Shown: piece by piece, positions 1 through 10,106 of the stretch
Layout: each line of letters opens with the position of its first letter
Numbering within the stretch: position 1 is the first letter of the stretch
Assembly: GCA_013115125.1 (NCBI GenBank)
Contig: JABANN010000193.1
Location: 1 to 54,827, forward strand
Reading direction: 5' to 3'
Length of the DNA stretch: 54,827 nt
Source: Perkinsus olseni
Taxonomy: Eukaryota > Perkinsozoa > Perkinsida
Position numbers and translations under genes: made by a program
The notes under the pieces: model-generated
Told to the model about the DNA's origin: nothing
The model's input: only the letters and a program-made list of their open reading frames with translations
The model's database searches: none

Positions 1-391
1 TCCCCATATGTTCCCTCCTAATCGCGATCGCGCGCGCCTCGCTTTAAACTCGCCCAATAAATTGACCGGTCAACCAACCATCACGGCCGGGGCGAGCGCT
101 GAACTGAGGGAAGTCGCGCGCGCCCAAAATAATACTTGAGGCATAATCCAGTTAATTTCTGGCAATGATGTCCCGGCTAGCCCGTGGGCGTGGATCTTCC
201 AAGCTGACTTGAAAGAGCCGTGGCAACTTCATGTCGAGATCGTCCTAGTCGCGCTAACGATGTAAATCAGGAGGTCAATCCATGATACCTGGGCTCTCGA
301 TTGTGAAAGCGTTGCTGGTTTCCTCCAGAGCTCACAGGGGCCTTGTAATTTAAGATGTGCTCTTCAAGACATACCTTCTAGGAAGCGGTAA
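1..391. other. Upstream region, no gene seen
   Basis: No reading frame of recognisable character is seen on either strand. The first 130 bases are rich in CG dinucleotides. This is presumably the 5' flank of the transporter gene that starts at 627. Confidence 0.4.
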
Positions 392-476
392 GCTTACGCT
401 TCTTACTCGATGAACTTACGTCCTTTCCTAAGGGACTTACGGATCGTTCTCAAGGAACTTACGGTCCTTCCATAAG
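392..476 (+). repeat. Degenerate ~21-22 bp tandem repeat (ACTTACG motif) upstream of transporter gene
   Basis: Three adjacent units start at 412, 433 and 455 and follow the pattern (g)(a/g)acttacg...tc...aag. A more degenerate fourth unit with cttacg precedes them at about 392. The array ends 150 bases before the ATG of the first SLC37 gene and is not repeated in front of the second copy. It could be a promoter-proximal element or a neutral minisatellite; the sequence alone does not decide. Confidence 0.6.
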
Positions 477-626
477 GAGTGGCTTCTCAGTTTTGGGGCC
501 ATGGAACCGGCTGACACATACACGCGAGATGCGGCTCCGGAATAATCTCTGCTTGGAGAATTACTTTAACCATCGCCCCTCAGTTACCGTTCCCCTCTTC
601 AATTTGTGCCCACTCGTCGACTGAAT

Positions 627-2006
627 ATGACGGCCGTTGTTCCAAAGTCTTCCAGAGCCCCTTTACCGCGGCACAGCAAGCGATACTATCAAGTATCGGC
701 CCTAACTTGGACGTTCCTGACCTATGTATGTCTGCATGCTGTTAGAAAGGCTTTCTCTAACGCCACCCCAAACATGAAGGAATACTACGGATACTCTACT
801 ACCTTCTTCGGTATTATGAATACCCTCTTCATGCTCTTCTATGCTATTGGTATGTTCTTTACGGGTCCGCTAGGCGACATCTATCATGCTGTGAGGGTGT
901 ATTTCCTGATGGCTGCGCTCTGTTGTGTGACCCAGTTTGTATTCGGCGGGCTAGTCGATTCAGCAACGCAAGGCGGTTGGTATTACCTTTACTACATCTT
1001 GTGGGCCGTAAACGCTATCTTCCAGTCCGGTTGCTGGCCAGCCTCCGTTGTCATCGTCGGTCAGTACTTCCTTCCCAAGTACTACGGCACGGTGTTCGGT
1101 ATATGGTCCAATAATGCCAACGTTGGTAACATCCTCGGAGCCGCTATGTGCACGCTGATGATCGAGATATTTGGTAACAGAGCGTCAGTACCATGGCAGT
1201 TCTTCGGCCCGGCAGTAGTCCTTCTCGTGGTGTCTGCCTTGATGCTGTACTTCCTCCCTCGGGACCCGCAATCAGTCGGGCTCGTTATACATCCTGAGGA
1301 CGCTTTAGAGGAGCCTCTGAACCCCAACAGGGGAGAACCAAGCCAAAGCAGGCTAGACGTCGTTGAAGACGAGGGCTTGAACTTCCTCGCCGCTTGGAAG
1401 GCTCCAGGGGTCCTGATGTACTCCTTCTGCTACGCTTGCATCGCAGGCGTCAATTATGCTATGTTCTTCTGGTTGCCACTCTATCTCACTGAGCACGTCG
1501 GGAGGACGTCCGCCGAGGCCAATGGTTATGATATGCTTTTTAATCTGGGTGTTATTTTTGGTACTCTTGTATTGGGAGTTATTTCGGATTATTGCACAGC
1601 CAAGTGCGGTGACTCCTGTCGTGCTCCTCCGATGTTCGCATTTCTCGTCTTGGCCATCATACCGATTGCCATGCTTCGCGCAACCCATCCGTCGTCTCTT
1701 TACCTCACCCTGACGGTTTTTGCCTGCGGTTTTTTAGTAGGATCTGTGGGAAATGTTCTATCGAGCGTCGTTTGTGCTGACCTAGGCCAAAAGATGCCTA
1801 AAAAAGCGGTGGCGCAGGTGTCGGGTATCATTGATGGTATGGGGGCGGTTGGTGCTGCCCTCATGCAACTACTGGTGACGGTCATCGCGCAGTACTCCAG
1901 TTGGGGATATGTTTTTGTTGTATTACCAATCGCTTTAGCACTCAGTGCTATCATCCTGGTTAGGGTGACCGTTGAGGAGACAAGAGAGCTGGTAAAACGC
2001 TCGTGA
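627..2006 (+). CDS. SLC37-like sugar-phosphate/phosphate antiporter, copy A
   Basis: A predicted 459-residue membrane transporter of the glycerol-3-phosphate transporter (SLC37/GlpT) branch of the major facilitator superfamily, which exchanges phosphorylated sugars or glycerol phosphate for phosphate. Two six-helix halves are visible. The first begins after KRYYQVSALTWTFLTYV, with the loop motif KAFSNATPNMKEYYG and the family-like block SNNANVGNILGAAM near residue 165. A charged central loop (EDALEEPLNPNRGE) separates the halves. The gene is one uninterrupted exon, unlike most genes here. The start chosen is the ATG at 627; a GTG codon 21 bases upstream is in frame but is not a credible eukaryotic start. 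Copy B follows 472 bases downstream in the same direction. The family call is firm. Substrate and membrane (plasma, ER or plastid-like) cannot be read from the sequence. Confidence 0.88.
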   Translation: MTAVVPKSSRAPLPRHSKRYYQVSALTWTFLTYVCLHAVRKAFSNATPNMKEYYGYSTTFFGIMNTLFMLFYAIGMFFTGPLGDIYHAVRVYFLMAALCCVTQFVFGGLVDSATQGGWYYLYYILWAVNAIFQSGCWPASVVIVGQYFLPKYYGTVFGIWSNNANVGNILGAAMCTLMIEIFGNRASVPWQFFGPAVVLLVVSALMLYFLPRDPQSVGLVIHPEDALEEPLNPNRGEPSQSRLDVVEDEGLNFLAAWKAPGVLMYSFCYACIAGVNYAMFFWLPLYLTEHVGRTSAEANGYDMLFNLGVIFGTLVLGVISDYCTAKCGDSCRAPPMFAFLVLAIIPIAMLRATHPSSLYLTLTVFACGFLVGSVGNVLSSVVCADLGQKMPKKAVAQVSGIIDGMGAVGAALMQLLVTVIAQYSSWGYVFVVLPIALALSAIILVRVTVEETRELVKRS

Positions 2007-2478
2007 TTTCAATCGGTTTTCCTTTCACTGACCTCAGCATCTCTCTGATTACCTACTATAATTCAAATTTAATAGTATATTGTAAGTTGGGAAATATGTT
2101 TCATGCCCGAGCGTGGGATAGAGTTGCAACGGGAGCGGGTATTTAGTCGTACAACGGAACCAGCCAGTTAGTTACGGTTATCAGCTCGTGGTGGCATTCG
2201 GCCTTCGATTTCGTGGAATGATTGGCGGCCGGTGAGGATAGGGTCGATGACACGATTTTGAAAGGATGGCTAGCGTCACAAGGACGGCAGAAATGGCGCA
2301 ACACGTCGATGGGCTCGGTAGGAATAGCAGAACCTGCATGATGTGAACTTGCGGGTGTCATCTACTCGTCGTGAAGTTGTTTAGGTATCTGATGGTTCAG
2401 GGAGAATCCTCAAATAGGGAAGTTGTGGTCTGACGCAGACTGCTTCACGCAGTGGTGATTTCAGTGTTATTTTAGCAC

Positions 2479-3861
2479 ATGGCCCAGCAGGAATCGAAGG
2501 CGGTGCGAAACGCGGCGGCACCGCGGCATAGCAAGAGGTACTATCAAGTGTCGGCCTTCCTTTGGACGTTCCTGACCTATGTATGTCTGCATGCTGTGAG
2601 GAAGGCTTTCTCTAACGCCACCCCAAACATGAAGGAATACTACGGATACTCAACTACCTTCTTTGGTATCATGAATACCCTTTTCATGCTCTTCTATGCT
2701 ATTGGTATGTTCTTTACGGGCCCGCTAGGCGACATCTATCATCCAGTCAGGGTGTTCTTCGTCATGACTGCGCTCTGTAGTGTCACGCAGTTTGTATTTG
2801 GCGGAATGGTTACTTCTGTTACACAAGGTGGGTGGTATTACTTCTACTATCCCCTCTGGGTTGTCAACGCTATCTTCCAGTCCGGTTGCTGGCCTGCTGG
2901 GATCCTCATCGTCGGTCAGTACTTCCTTCCCAAGTACTACGGCACGGTGTTCGGTATATGGTCCAATGACTCAAACGTCGGTAACATCCTCGGAGCTGCT
3001 ATGTGTACCTTGATGATTGAAATATTTGGTAACAGAGCATCAGTACCGTGGCAGTTCTTCGGCCCGGCAGTAGTACTTCTAGTGGTGTCTGCCTTGATGC
3101 TGTACTTCCTCCCTCGGGACCCGCAATCAGTCGGGCTCGTCATACATCCCGAGGATGCTCTAGAGGAGCCTCTGAACCCCGAAAGCGGCGAATCGGAGAC
3201 TGCCGCCAGCGAGACCGCCGATAGTGAACGATTGGACTTCTTTGCGGCTTGGCGGGCTCCCGGGGTGCTCAGGTACTCTTTCTCATACGCTTGCATAAAG
3301 GGCGTCAATTACGCCATGTTCTTCTGGTTGCCACTTTATCTCACTGAGCACGTCGGCAGGACTTCAGCCGAGGCCAACGGTTATGATATGCTTTTTAATC
3401 TGGGCGTTATTTTTGGTACTCTTGTATTGGGAGTTATTTCGGATTATTGCACGGCCAAGTGCGGTGACTCTTGTCGTGCCCCTCCGATGTTCGCCTTCCT
3501 CGTCTTGGCCATCATACCAATTGCCATGCTTCGCGTCAACCATCCCTCTGTCTTGTACTTGTCTGTGACGGTATTCGCTTGTGGATTCCTAGTTGGATCC
3601 GTGTCGAATGTCCTCTCCAGCGCCGTATGCGCCGACCTCGGCCATAAGATGCCCAAGAAGGCGGTGGGTCAGGTATCAGGAATCATCGATGGTATGGGGG
3701 CAGCAGGAGCGGCTCTGATGCAGCTGCTAGTGACAGCGTTGGCACAGCTCTGTGGTTGGGGTGCGGTGTTCGTCCTCCTGCCGGTAGCACTCGGTATCAG
3801 TGCTGTCATGCTAGCTGGAATGGCCTACACGGAAACTAAAGAGCTTGCGCGTAATATATGA
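2479..3861 (+). CDS. SLC37-like sugar-phosphate/phosphate antiporter, copy B
   Basis: A tandem paralogue of the preceding gene (460 residues, ATG at 2479, single exon). Long stretches are identical in protein and almost identical in DNA, including the block from PWQFFGPAVVLLVV to EEPLNP and the block TSAEANGYDMLFNLGV. Others differ: the N-terminus, the cytoplasmic loop (here ESGESETAASETADSE) and the last 60 residues. The conserved SNDSNVGNILG block is retained, with NN-A replaced by ND-S. This patchwork suggests recent duplication with gene conversion and relaxed or diverging selection at the loop and C-terminus. The role is expected to be the same exchange reaction, possibly with a different substrate range or expression. 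No break is seen. Confidence 0.88.
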   Translation: MAQQESKAVRNAAAPRHSKRYYQVSAFLWTFLTYVCLHAVRKAFSNATPNMKEYYGYSTTFFGIMNTLFMLFYAIGMFFTGPLGDIYHPVRVFFVMTALCSVTQFVFGGMVTSVTQGGWYYFYYPLWVVNAIFQSGCWPAGILIVGQYFLPKYYGTVFGIWSNDSNVGNILGAAMCTLMIEIFGNRASVPWQFFGPAVVLLVVSALMLYFLPRDPQSVGLVIHPEDALEEPLNPESGESETAASETADSERLDFFAAWRAPGVLRYSFSYACIKGVNYAMFFWLPLYLTEHVGRTSAEANGYDMLFNLGVIFGTLVLGVISDYCTAKCGDSCRAPPMFAFLVLAIIPIAMLRVNHPSVLYLSVTVFACGFLVGSVSNVLSSAVCADLGHKMPKKAVGQVSGIIDGMGAAGAALMQLLVTALAQLCGWGAVFVLLPVALGISAVMLAGMAYTETKELARNI

Positions 3862-4686
3862 CGATCTTCGTTCGGCGTAGCGTGAGTCGCCGTGGGCGCT
3901 GTCCTATTGGTCACTGAGCAGAGAGACTGAACTACCATTGCCAAGGTCTGGTTTGAGCGCATCGTAATGTTTTGATTTCCAATTTGAGGCGTATAGTCGG
4001 GTGACAGTAGCTAACTTGACTTACGTCCGTGGCATATTTTTTCGGTATCTCGGATTTGGGTCGCGTTGATGGATGAGGATGGGGCGGAAGTGGAGGGTCA
4101 GCCACTATCGACGAGCTTACGCAGCGAAGCCACGCTTCAGCTCTGCAACAAAGGCTATTTATGATGCAGTGTCATGCGTTCTCAGCCAACGATATGCCTT
4201 CACTTCGCATTATGTTAGTTTGACTGTCCCCATGTCCTGCAGCACCCCAAATAAGCCTGCGGAGTTCACTTATGTAATAGGGGTGTCGTCATCACAATCT
4301 CTCGATCGTGATCGATGGATTTAGCGTACTGGTGCTGTACGGGTTGTTCACCACGAGGGAAAATGCGCACCTGAGTGTCGGACCGGGTCTTCCGGCTGGG
4401 CGTCGGTAGACGGTCCGTGACTGCGGCAATGTGGGCTGTTATCGCGACTGTTACGGTTCCCGAAGGTGCCTAGCGTTTTAACCGTCGGACGTCTTCGATG
4501 TCTAACCGACGCCGTGCGCTCAATAGTGGACTGCGTTTGCTCTTCCGGTCATTGCGTGGATTTGCGTAATATGAGCTCCTCTCTGTGTTACCGCAACTTT
4601 CTGGAAATGGCCGCTCACCTTCACGCATAGCATCGAAGCGAGTAGGACGGATTTTCACGCTGGGCCGTTGCTCTGGTGACCAGAAA
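3862..4686. other. Intergenic stretch, no gene seen
   Basis: Only short open frames without composition or motifs of a protein are present. It contains the 3' flank of the second transporter gene. Confidence 0.4.
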
Positions 4687-4750
4687 GGACCAGAGTCTGG
4701 TCCTGATTCAGGACCCAGTACGCTTCAGGACTCCTGAAGCGTACTGGGTC
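4687..4750. repeat. Two adjacent perfect palindromes (8-bp and 19-bp arms)
   Basis: ggaccaga (4687-4694) and tctggtcc (4696-4703) are exact reverse complements around a single g. Nine bases further on, gacccagtacgcttcagga (4712-4730) pairs perfectly with 4732-4750 around a single c, giving a 39-base near-perfect palindrome. Such structures can form hairpins or cruciforms and are often found at ends or insertion scars of transposable elements. A pol fossil begins close by, so an element terminus is possible, but no target-site duplication was identified. Confidence 0.85.
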
Positions 4751-4839
4751 ATGACCGGCTTCTAGTGTGGTGGGGAGGGGCGAATCCTTGACTTGCCTTA
4801 AGTCGTGGGTATGTAATCCGTCTTGTAAGGGTGTCCGGT

Positions 4840-5740
4840 CGTGCACCCTGACCAAGCTCCAATTACTTCCTGGAGCCTGCTCTCACTGTACTCGGTCACA
4901 CAGAGAGGACAGGAAAAAGCACTTTCCAGCGTAACTCAACTTGTGGTCCACAAGTTCCACGGCGGACAAACCTGCAGTCAAGCAGGATGCGGAGGGTCTG
5001 CTGAAGGCATTTTCCTCGGTATTGATTCAATGCCATTGAACAAGTCTATCAAGGAGGCGGATTCCGAGGAGCTGCCCGAGGATGAAATTGTCAACAGGAT
5101 AGCGGTCTGTGCTCGGAGAAGGGCCAAAGAGTCCTCGCCAGGACCAGTATTACACTGTCATAGACATGACCGACGCCTACCACGCAGCCAGTATCACGGA
5201 AACTCCGTGACGGAACCTTGTCAGAAAAGTTCTGCAGTGAATGCTTTGACTAGTGCCTTTACCAGTACAGAGTCAGCCCACAAGGGTTCACGTTCTCTGC
5301 CATATTCTTCAACGTACACCTTGGGAACTGCTATCAACCGCTTATTCACGAGTGGTAGAGCAGGCCAAGTATCTCCGGTCTGAAATTATAGACGACATCT
5401 TCATCGGTGGCGCAGACATACCTCAATGACGTAACGTCAATGATGTAACATTGAGAAGTCCGCATTGGGATTACTGCACAGAAGCATTCTGAGGTTTTGC
5501 AGAAGCTAACAAACACTCAGTGAGTAGTGAATGGAGGCCAGAATCTAGCTGCCAGATACGATGAATCACAGAGTTGTTTCCATCAGTCCCTCGGCATTTG
5601 CTTTGATTTGGGTTGGCGAGCAGCACGAATATCCGATCAGTCTGATCAGACTGAACCACAGAGCCTGTGAAACATCCCTCCGGTCTATGAGCATCCAAGC
5701 CCAAGCTCGCGGGCTACGAGGGGTTTGCCCAAACTGTTCT
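4840..5740 (+). mobile_element. Retroelement pol fossil (reverse-transcriptase-like)
   Basis: Translated plus-strand pieces resemble the reverse transcriptase of LTR-type retroelements: a DMTDAYHA-type motif like the first catalytic-aspartate block, and a DDIFIGGA-type motif like the second aspartate-pair block about 75 residues later. The stretch is not a single open frame and is clearly broken in several places, so it is an old, dead copy. No LTRs or flanking target duplications could be recognised. The exact family (Ty3, Bel-Pao or other) and both ends are uncertain. It lies directly upstream of the CS-domain gene, whose first exon may fall at its right edge. Confidence 0.4.
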
Positions 5741-5747
5741 TACGTAG

Positions 5748-7251
5748 GTGCTCATACCTGCAGACAGCAACGAGCCTATCCAAGAGCTGAAGAGCCCTCA
5801 AGTAGAGCTCGAAGATGACACATTTGTGAAGAAGCTGAAAGTGTACTTCGCATCAAAGAGTGACGAGAGCAGTCTCGATAAGTGAGGTTTTTACGACTGA
5901 GCTGAGTTTCTCTGCTCGGTTGCTCGAGCGTCTTCTTAATCTTTCAGGCAGCAGTTCTTAGCTCAGCTTTCGGCCCATGCTAAGCAGGACGTTAGCAAAT
6001 CCGTTAATCCAGAGATGCTCGAGAAGGTACTACTCATTCAACTCCGGGACTTGAGTGAAGGAAGGATAGTTTGCATGCTGCTTCAGCTCATGTCAATGAC
6101 CACCGTGGACATTCTCACATTGGCCCTTCCGGTGCCGAAGACTAGCTATACTGGTGTCAGCATGTACGTCGATGATAAGGGAGTTGCCAAGAACCTCCCC
6201 ATGAATGTGTGAGTATTCACAGCCAGTCCAGTCGGTGAAAGGGACAAACATGACAGAGGCTCTCACCAATGGTTAAATTTTCACGTGCTTCATCTGTCCT
6301 TAGCCGAGCACAAGGCTTGACTTCGGCCTGTGGTCTCGTTGGTAACCAGATTCGAGGAGATGCATTCGTCGGCAGGATGTACGATGACGGAAAGGATGAG
6401 TGGTTCAGGTAATGGACGGGGATAATGGGGATCTACCATTGTCTGAGTACCTCTGCTCGAGGCTAGTCACGGCAACTCCTGTTCAGAACTGACTTCAAGG
6501 AGTCGGATCTCAACTCCGGTCTGGAGTGGATAGCCACAGCGAAATCAATCAACATGAGGCAGGGCGGCGGTACCACTCTGAGTGCACTTACCAGTCAGTA
6601 CGGAATGGGTAAGCTATGCGGTTCATGGCTTCAAGTTGTGTCTATCACTCCCATACATGCTCGTATCAACTTATCAAGACTGTCTCTCAGGCTCGAACTC
6701 GGAGGTGGCAGCACCCACGTCCGTTGCGAATATGCCCAACAGGGAAGAGCCGGTCAAGCGTGATGGCTATACTTACCGGCAGACTAGAGACGAGGTAAGG
6801 GCACTGATTGTCGGTATAATGCCGGTATTCACCGTGCAGGTTGAAATTGATATTCCGCTGGCCAGTGGTGTTTCCAAGAAGGATATCAAGGTGACGATAA
6901 AACCTAAGTTCATATCGGTCCATATTAACAACATGCCTGTGGCTATCGAAGGTAACACGGCTTGCGTGTACCCCGTTCGGTTATAGCAGCTTCCATCGGA
7001 GTCGCTGGCGATGTCGTGAGTTTTGTTCTCATGTTTCGGCCTCGCATGTGGGGTATTCGCGCGTTACTTTGGGGCTCTGACTGGCTTGTGCTGTACTGCG
7101 ATTCCCATCTGTAGGCTCCCTCTGGGGTCACGTTGACACTGACGGCAGCGGTTGGATGATAGATGACGGTACTCTCATCATCACTATGGAGAAGGATAAG
7201 GAGTATCAGTGGTGGGATGATCTTATCGACACTAAGAATGATACTGAGTAA
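5748..7251 (+). CDS. NudC-like CS-domain protein (5' end unresolved)
   Basis: A multi-exon gene read as exons 5748-5881, 5948-6208, 6304-6408, 6487-6608, 6691-6794, 6840-6951 and 7115-7251, all with GT-AG borders and consistent phase, giving at least 324 residues. The C-terminal third is a CS (p23/NudC) domain: KRDGYTYRQTRDE, then VEIDIPLASGVSKKDIKVTI, KPKFISVHI, and the closing GWMIDDGTLIITMEK...WWDDL, which matches the W-x-I-E-D-x-x-L-x-I-x-L-E-K...WW signature. The family acts as co-chaperone with Hsp90 or the dynein/LIS1 machinery. The N-terminal part is unusual: a Gln/Lys-rich helical segment (QQFLAQLSAHAKQDVSK), then VSMYVDDKGVAKNLPMN and GDAFVGRMYDDGKDEWFRTD, which I cannot assign. No in-frame ATG is present in the first exon, so a further 5' exon must lie upstream. 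Confidence 0.72.
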
Positions 7252-7410
7252 AGTACCAATAACAGACACTTGAGTTTACCAGCTATTTCCCGTAGCGTTG
7301 CGTTTACAGTATATGCAATGGGTTGCTCCCTTGCAACCGGGCATCGCGAAGGCCCCTTAAATGAGTTGAAAGGGACGATCTTGAGTGATTCAGAGGGTCT
7401 TCGGTACACT

Positions 7411-10024
7411 ATGGCAGGGACGTCACCGGCTAGGGCAGTAAAGGTTCTATTGAGCGGAGATGTGCGAGGCAATCTCGAGCGACTAGTGTCCACTACAGAG
7501 AAGCAGATAGCGAAGGTCTGTACGCGTTCCACTTCGTGCCTGAGTTTACTGACCTCCATAGGTTGGAATGTTCGACCTTGCTTTGTGCGTTGGTGACTTC
7601 TTGCCTGAGGCTGGCGCGGAAGGGCTGAAACCCTTCACAGAAGGATCGCGGAAGATACCGCTACCGGTACTGTTGTTGGTGGTCTACATGCCGGCTTGTC
7701 CGTGCGATGGGCGACATCCCGAGTCCTCCACCGAAGTGTTGATGCTCAATCCCTTGTAGATGCGCTACCTAGCCCCATCATCATCTGCCCCTGAGGTCCC
7801 GCCGGTGGACAACTTGCAGAGCATCCAAGGAGGGGCCATCGTCCAGGTTGTCGGTCTAACCGTCGCGGCGATGAGTGAGGATAGCGACGCAGCCGGCCTC
7901 GAGAAAAAGTAATACTCGGTAAAAGACTGAGCTGCGGTCATCGTTCGGAACCCAGTTTCGCGTCGCTGAGCACCACTGTCGACGTACTTCTTACTAACGA
8001 TTGGCCGGAGGGATATGGCGTCGGTCTGGACGTCTCCTCGGTGCCTCCTGAAGTCACCCATGTTACCACCAGCAAGGAAGTAAGCTTCGAGCCGGTGGTC
8101 TTAGACAAGGAAAAATGGTATCTTGGCAGGTTTCTAGGATCGCTGTGCTGCTGAAGCCGCGTTACATCGTTTGTGGACGTGCTGACCTGTACTACGAACG
8201 CTACGGGGATTGGGTCCCCCCCCCGACGGCTCTCCTGCCTAGGTACTACCTCCGCCAGCCTTTCAAGTGGCCCAACTCCGACATTGTTTGTCGTATGATA
8301 TGTGTGGGGAAAGTTGGCAGTACTGGGAAGGAGAGGAGGTAAGTCCTAGCGTTGTCCCGTCTTTGTCGCTCTAGAAGAATCAGGGTGCCTCCTTCCTGGT
8401 GTATTGTCGAGCTTCGTCACAGGTCTTCTTTAGGTGGCTTCACGCCCTCAACATCTCTCTGGGAAACGAGAACCGCTCTCCCGATAATCTCACGCGTTGT
8501 CCCTTCGCTGATGGACCTGGTGAGTCTTGCGAATCTTCCAGCATTCCTTAATCACTGTACATTGTGCATCTCTCAGATCCACAGAAACACTCCCACAAGC
8601 GGTCACATCCCGAGGGACATCAGCACGACGCCAAGCGCCATGCTCCGGAGACTCCGTCCGCCGAGCTCTTCATACCCAACCTCCCTCGACAGGAGAACAG
8701 GTCCAACGAGGAGGCGATATGGACGAGCCTCACGAAGGTCTTCGAGGGCATGCCTGGATTCCGAAGAGTCAACGTCGACTCCATCAGAGGTGGGAACGGC
8801 TCGGCTTCTACCATAACTGATTGAGTTTTTGCTGTGGTGATGAATTTAGGTTTTGCCTGGGCCCGTTTCTCGACCGTAAAGGACGCCACAGTGGCCCGCG
8901 AGAAGAGTCAGGAGCTGGACATGGGTGGTCGAAGGCTCATTGTACGGTTCAGTCGACCGAAGGAGGGGGCCGACGTCCGAGGGATCGACGTCAAACAACT
9001 GGACAGCTCCCCACACCAAGATTGTTGGTTCTGCCTGGCTAATCCCAATCTGGAACGACATATGATTTTTGCGGCTAACTTGGAAGCTTACTTGTCAACG
9101 GCGAAGGTGAACCTTCGATTCTCGCCTCTTGTTCCTCGAGGCTCTGCCGTTACGGCAGAGCCGTATTTTGCGGTGACGCAAGTGTCATTCTCTTCCTAGG
9201 GCCCTGTCAACGACCTACACATCATCTTGTGCCCGGTGACTCATTTCGCTTGTAGTACCCACTGCTCTGACCAGGTCTTTACCGCAATAAACAAGTAGGC
9301 AGTCGGGGGCATCCCCGATGGTGAAACCTCGTAAGTGCAGGTACATTGATGAAGTAACTTACGTATTGGACTCTCAGTATAACAGCGATGTAGTGGTGTT
9401 TGAGCGATGGGCACAAATGCGCAGCTCGGCGGCGATGCACATGCAGGTGGGTGTATTGAGTAGATCGTTGAATAAGACAGCAAGGGCTCTAGCGAACATG
9501 CTGGGGTGGTAGGTGCACTTAATTGGAGTTCCTCGTGAAGGAGGGAAGGCAGCCGACTCCGAGAGGTGGCTGAAGGAGGTGACCACCATGGCTGATGATC
9601 ATGAACTGAAGCTACACAAGATGGGGAGATATTCCAGGGACGAAATCGCGGGTAGCCAAGACTCACCGCCTGGCCCTTGCGGAGCTTCTGTTCTCAGGTA
9701 TTGCCAAGACCACTTCAGAGTATGGCACGCCGCCGTACATCTACATGCAGCTACCGGGGTCGAACAAGATTCGACTGCTCCTCACGCCCACCAGGACGTC
9801 TAGTGTACCGATGAATTTCGGCCGAGAAGTTGTGGTAGGCTCAGTTGCGCTCTGACGCCTTCATCATTTACAATGGTGATTCAACCGGGATTCTGTCTTA
9901 GGTAAAGTGTATGGGCCTGCCGACTGACCGGCTCGAGTGGCGAAGCTGCCAGCAGAGCACCGAAGAAGAGACGGAGCTCGCGAAGAAACTGAAAGCCTCG
10001 TTTGAAGCCGCTAAAAAGCATTGA
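7411..10024 (+). CDS. CWF19L1/Drn1-like lariat-debranching cofactor with an inserted RRM
   Basis: The order is: metallophosphatase-like N-terminus (KVLLSGDVRGNLERL, then FDLALCVGDF), a linker with LLTNDWPEGYG and LLKPRYIVCGRADLYYERYG as in human CWF19L1, then an RRM (ELFIPNLPRQ...; RNP1-like GFAWARFST near 8850), then CwfJ domain 1 (QDCWFCLANPNLERHMI...AYLSTAK) and the C-terminal CwfJ part (VVVFERW, MNFGREVV, WRSCQQSTEEE). Exons include 7411-7515, 7562-7666, 7760-7908, 7956-8079, 8130-8338, 8434-8519, 8577-8789, 8850-9106 and 9200 onward; stop at 10022-10024. The ATG at 7411 directly precedes the first domain strand. The family works with the debranching enzyme Dbr1 on spliced intron lariats in the nucleus. 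The junction around 9240-9330 is ambiguous. The RRM is the odd feature. Confidence 0.85.
9140..9162. repeat. 11-bp perfect hairpin inside an intron
   Basis: ggctctgccgt (9140-9150) and acggcagagcc (9152-9162) are exact reverse complements around one base. The hairpin lies in the intron between the exon ending at 9106 and the one starting at 9200 of the CWF19L1-like gene. Confidence 0.8.
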
Positions 10025-10106
10025 TTGTTGAGACGATGTTTCACTAGTGCCCGTTGTGCTGATTTAGTCAATTCAGCGGAAAACCGCAGTTGGTGCTTGG
10101 AGGTTC

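Noticed and set aside
8118-8137. A 20-base intron before IAVLLKPRY in the same gene
   Set aside because: A normal 50-base intron (8080-8129) with a better gtaagc donor gives an equally good protein (KE-VSRIAVLLKPRY).
9300-9340. A 10-base intron (gtaagtgcag) in the CWF19L1-like gene
   Set aside because: It would repair the frame between GIPDGETS and YIDEVTYV, but an alternative with a donor near 9274 and an acceptor after aggcag near 9305 joins in phase without it, so an extraordinary micro-intron is not needed.
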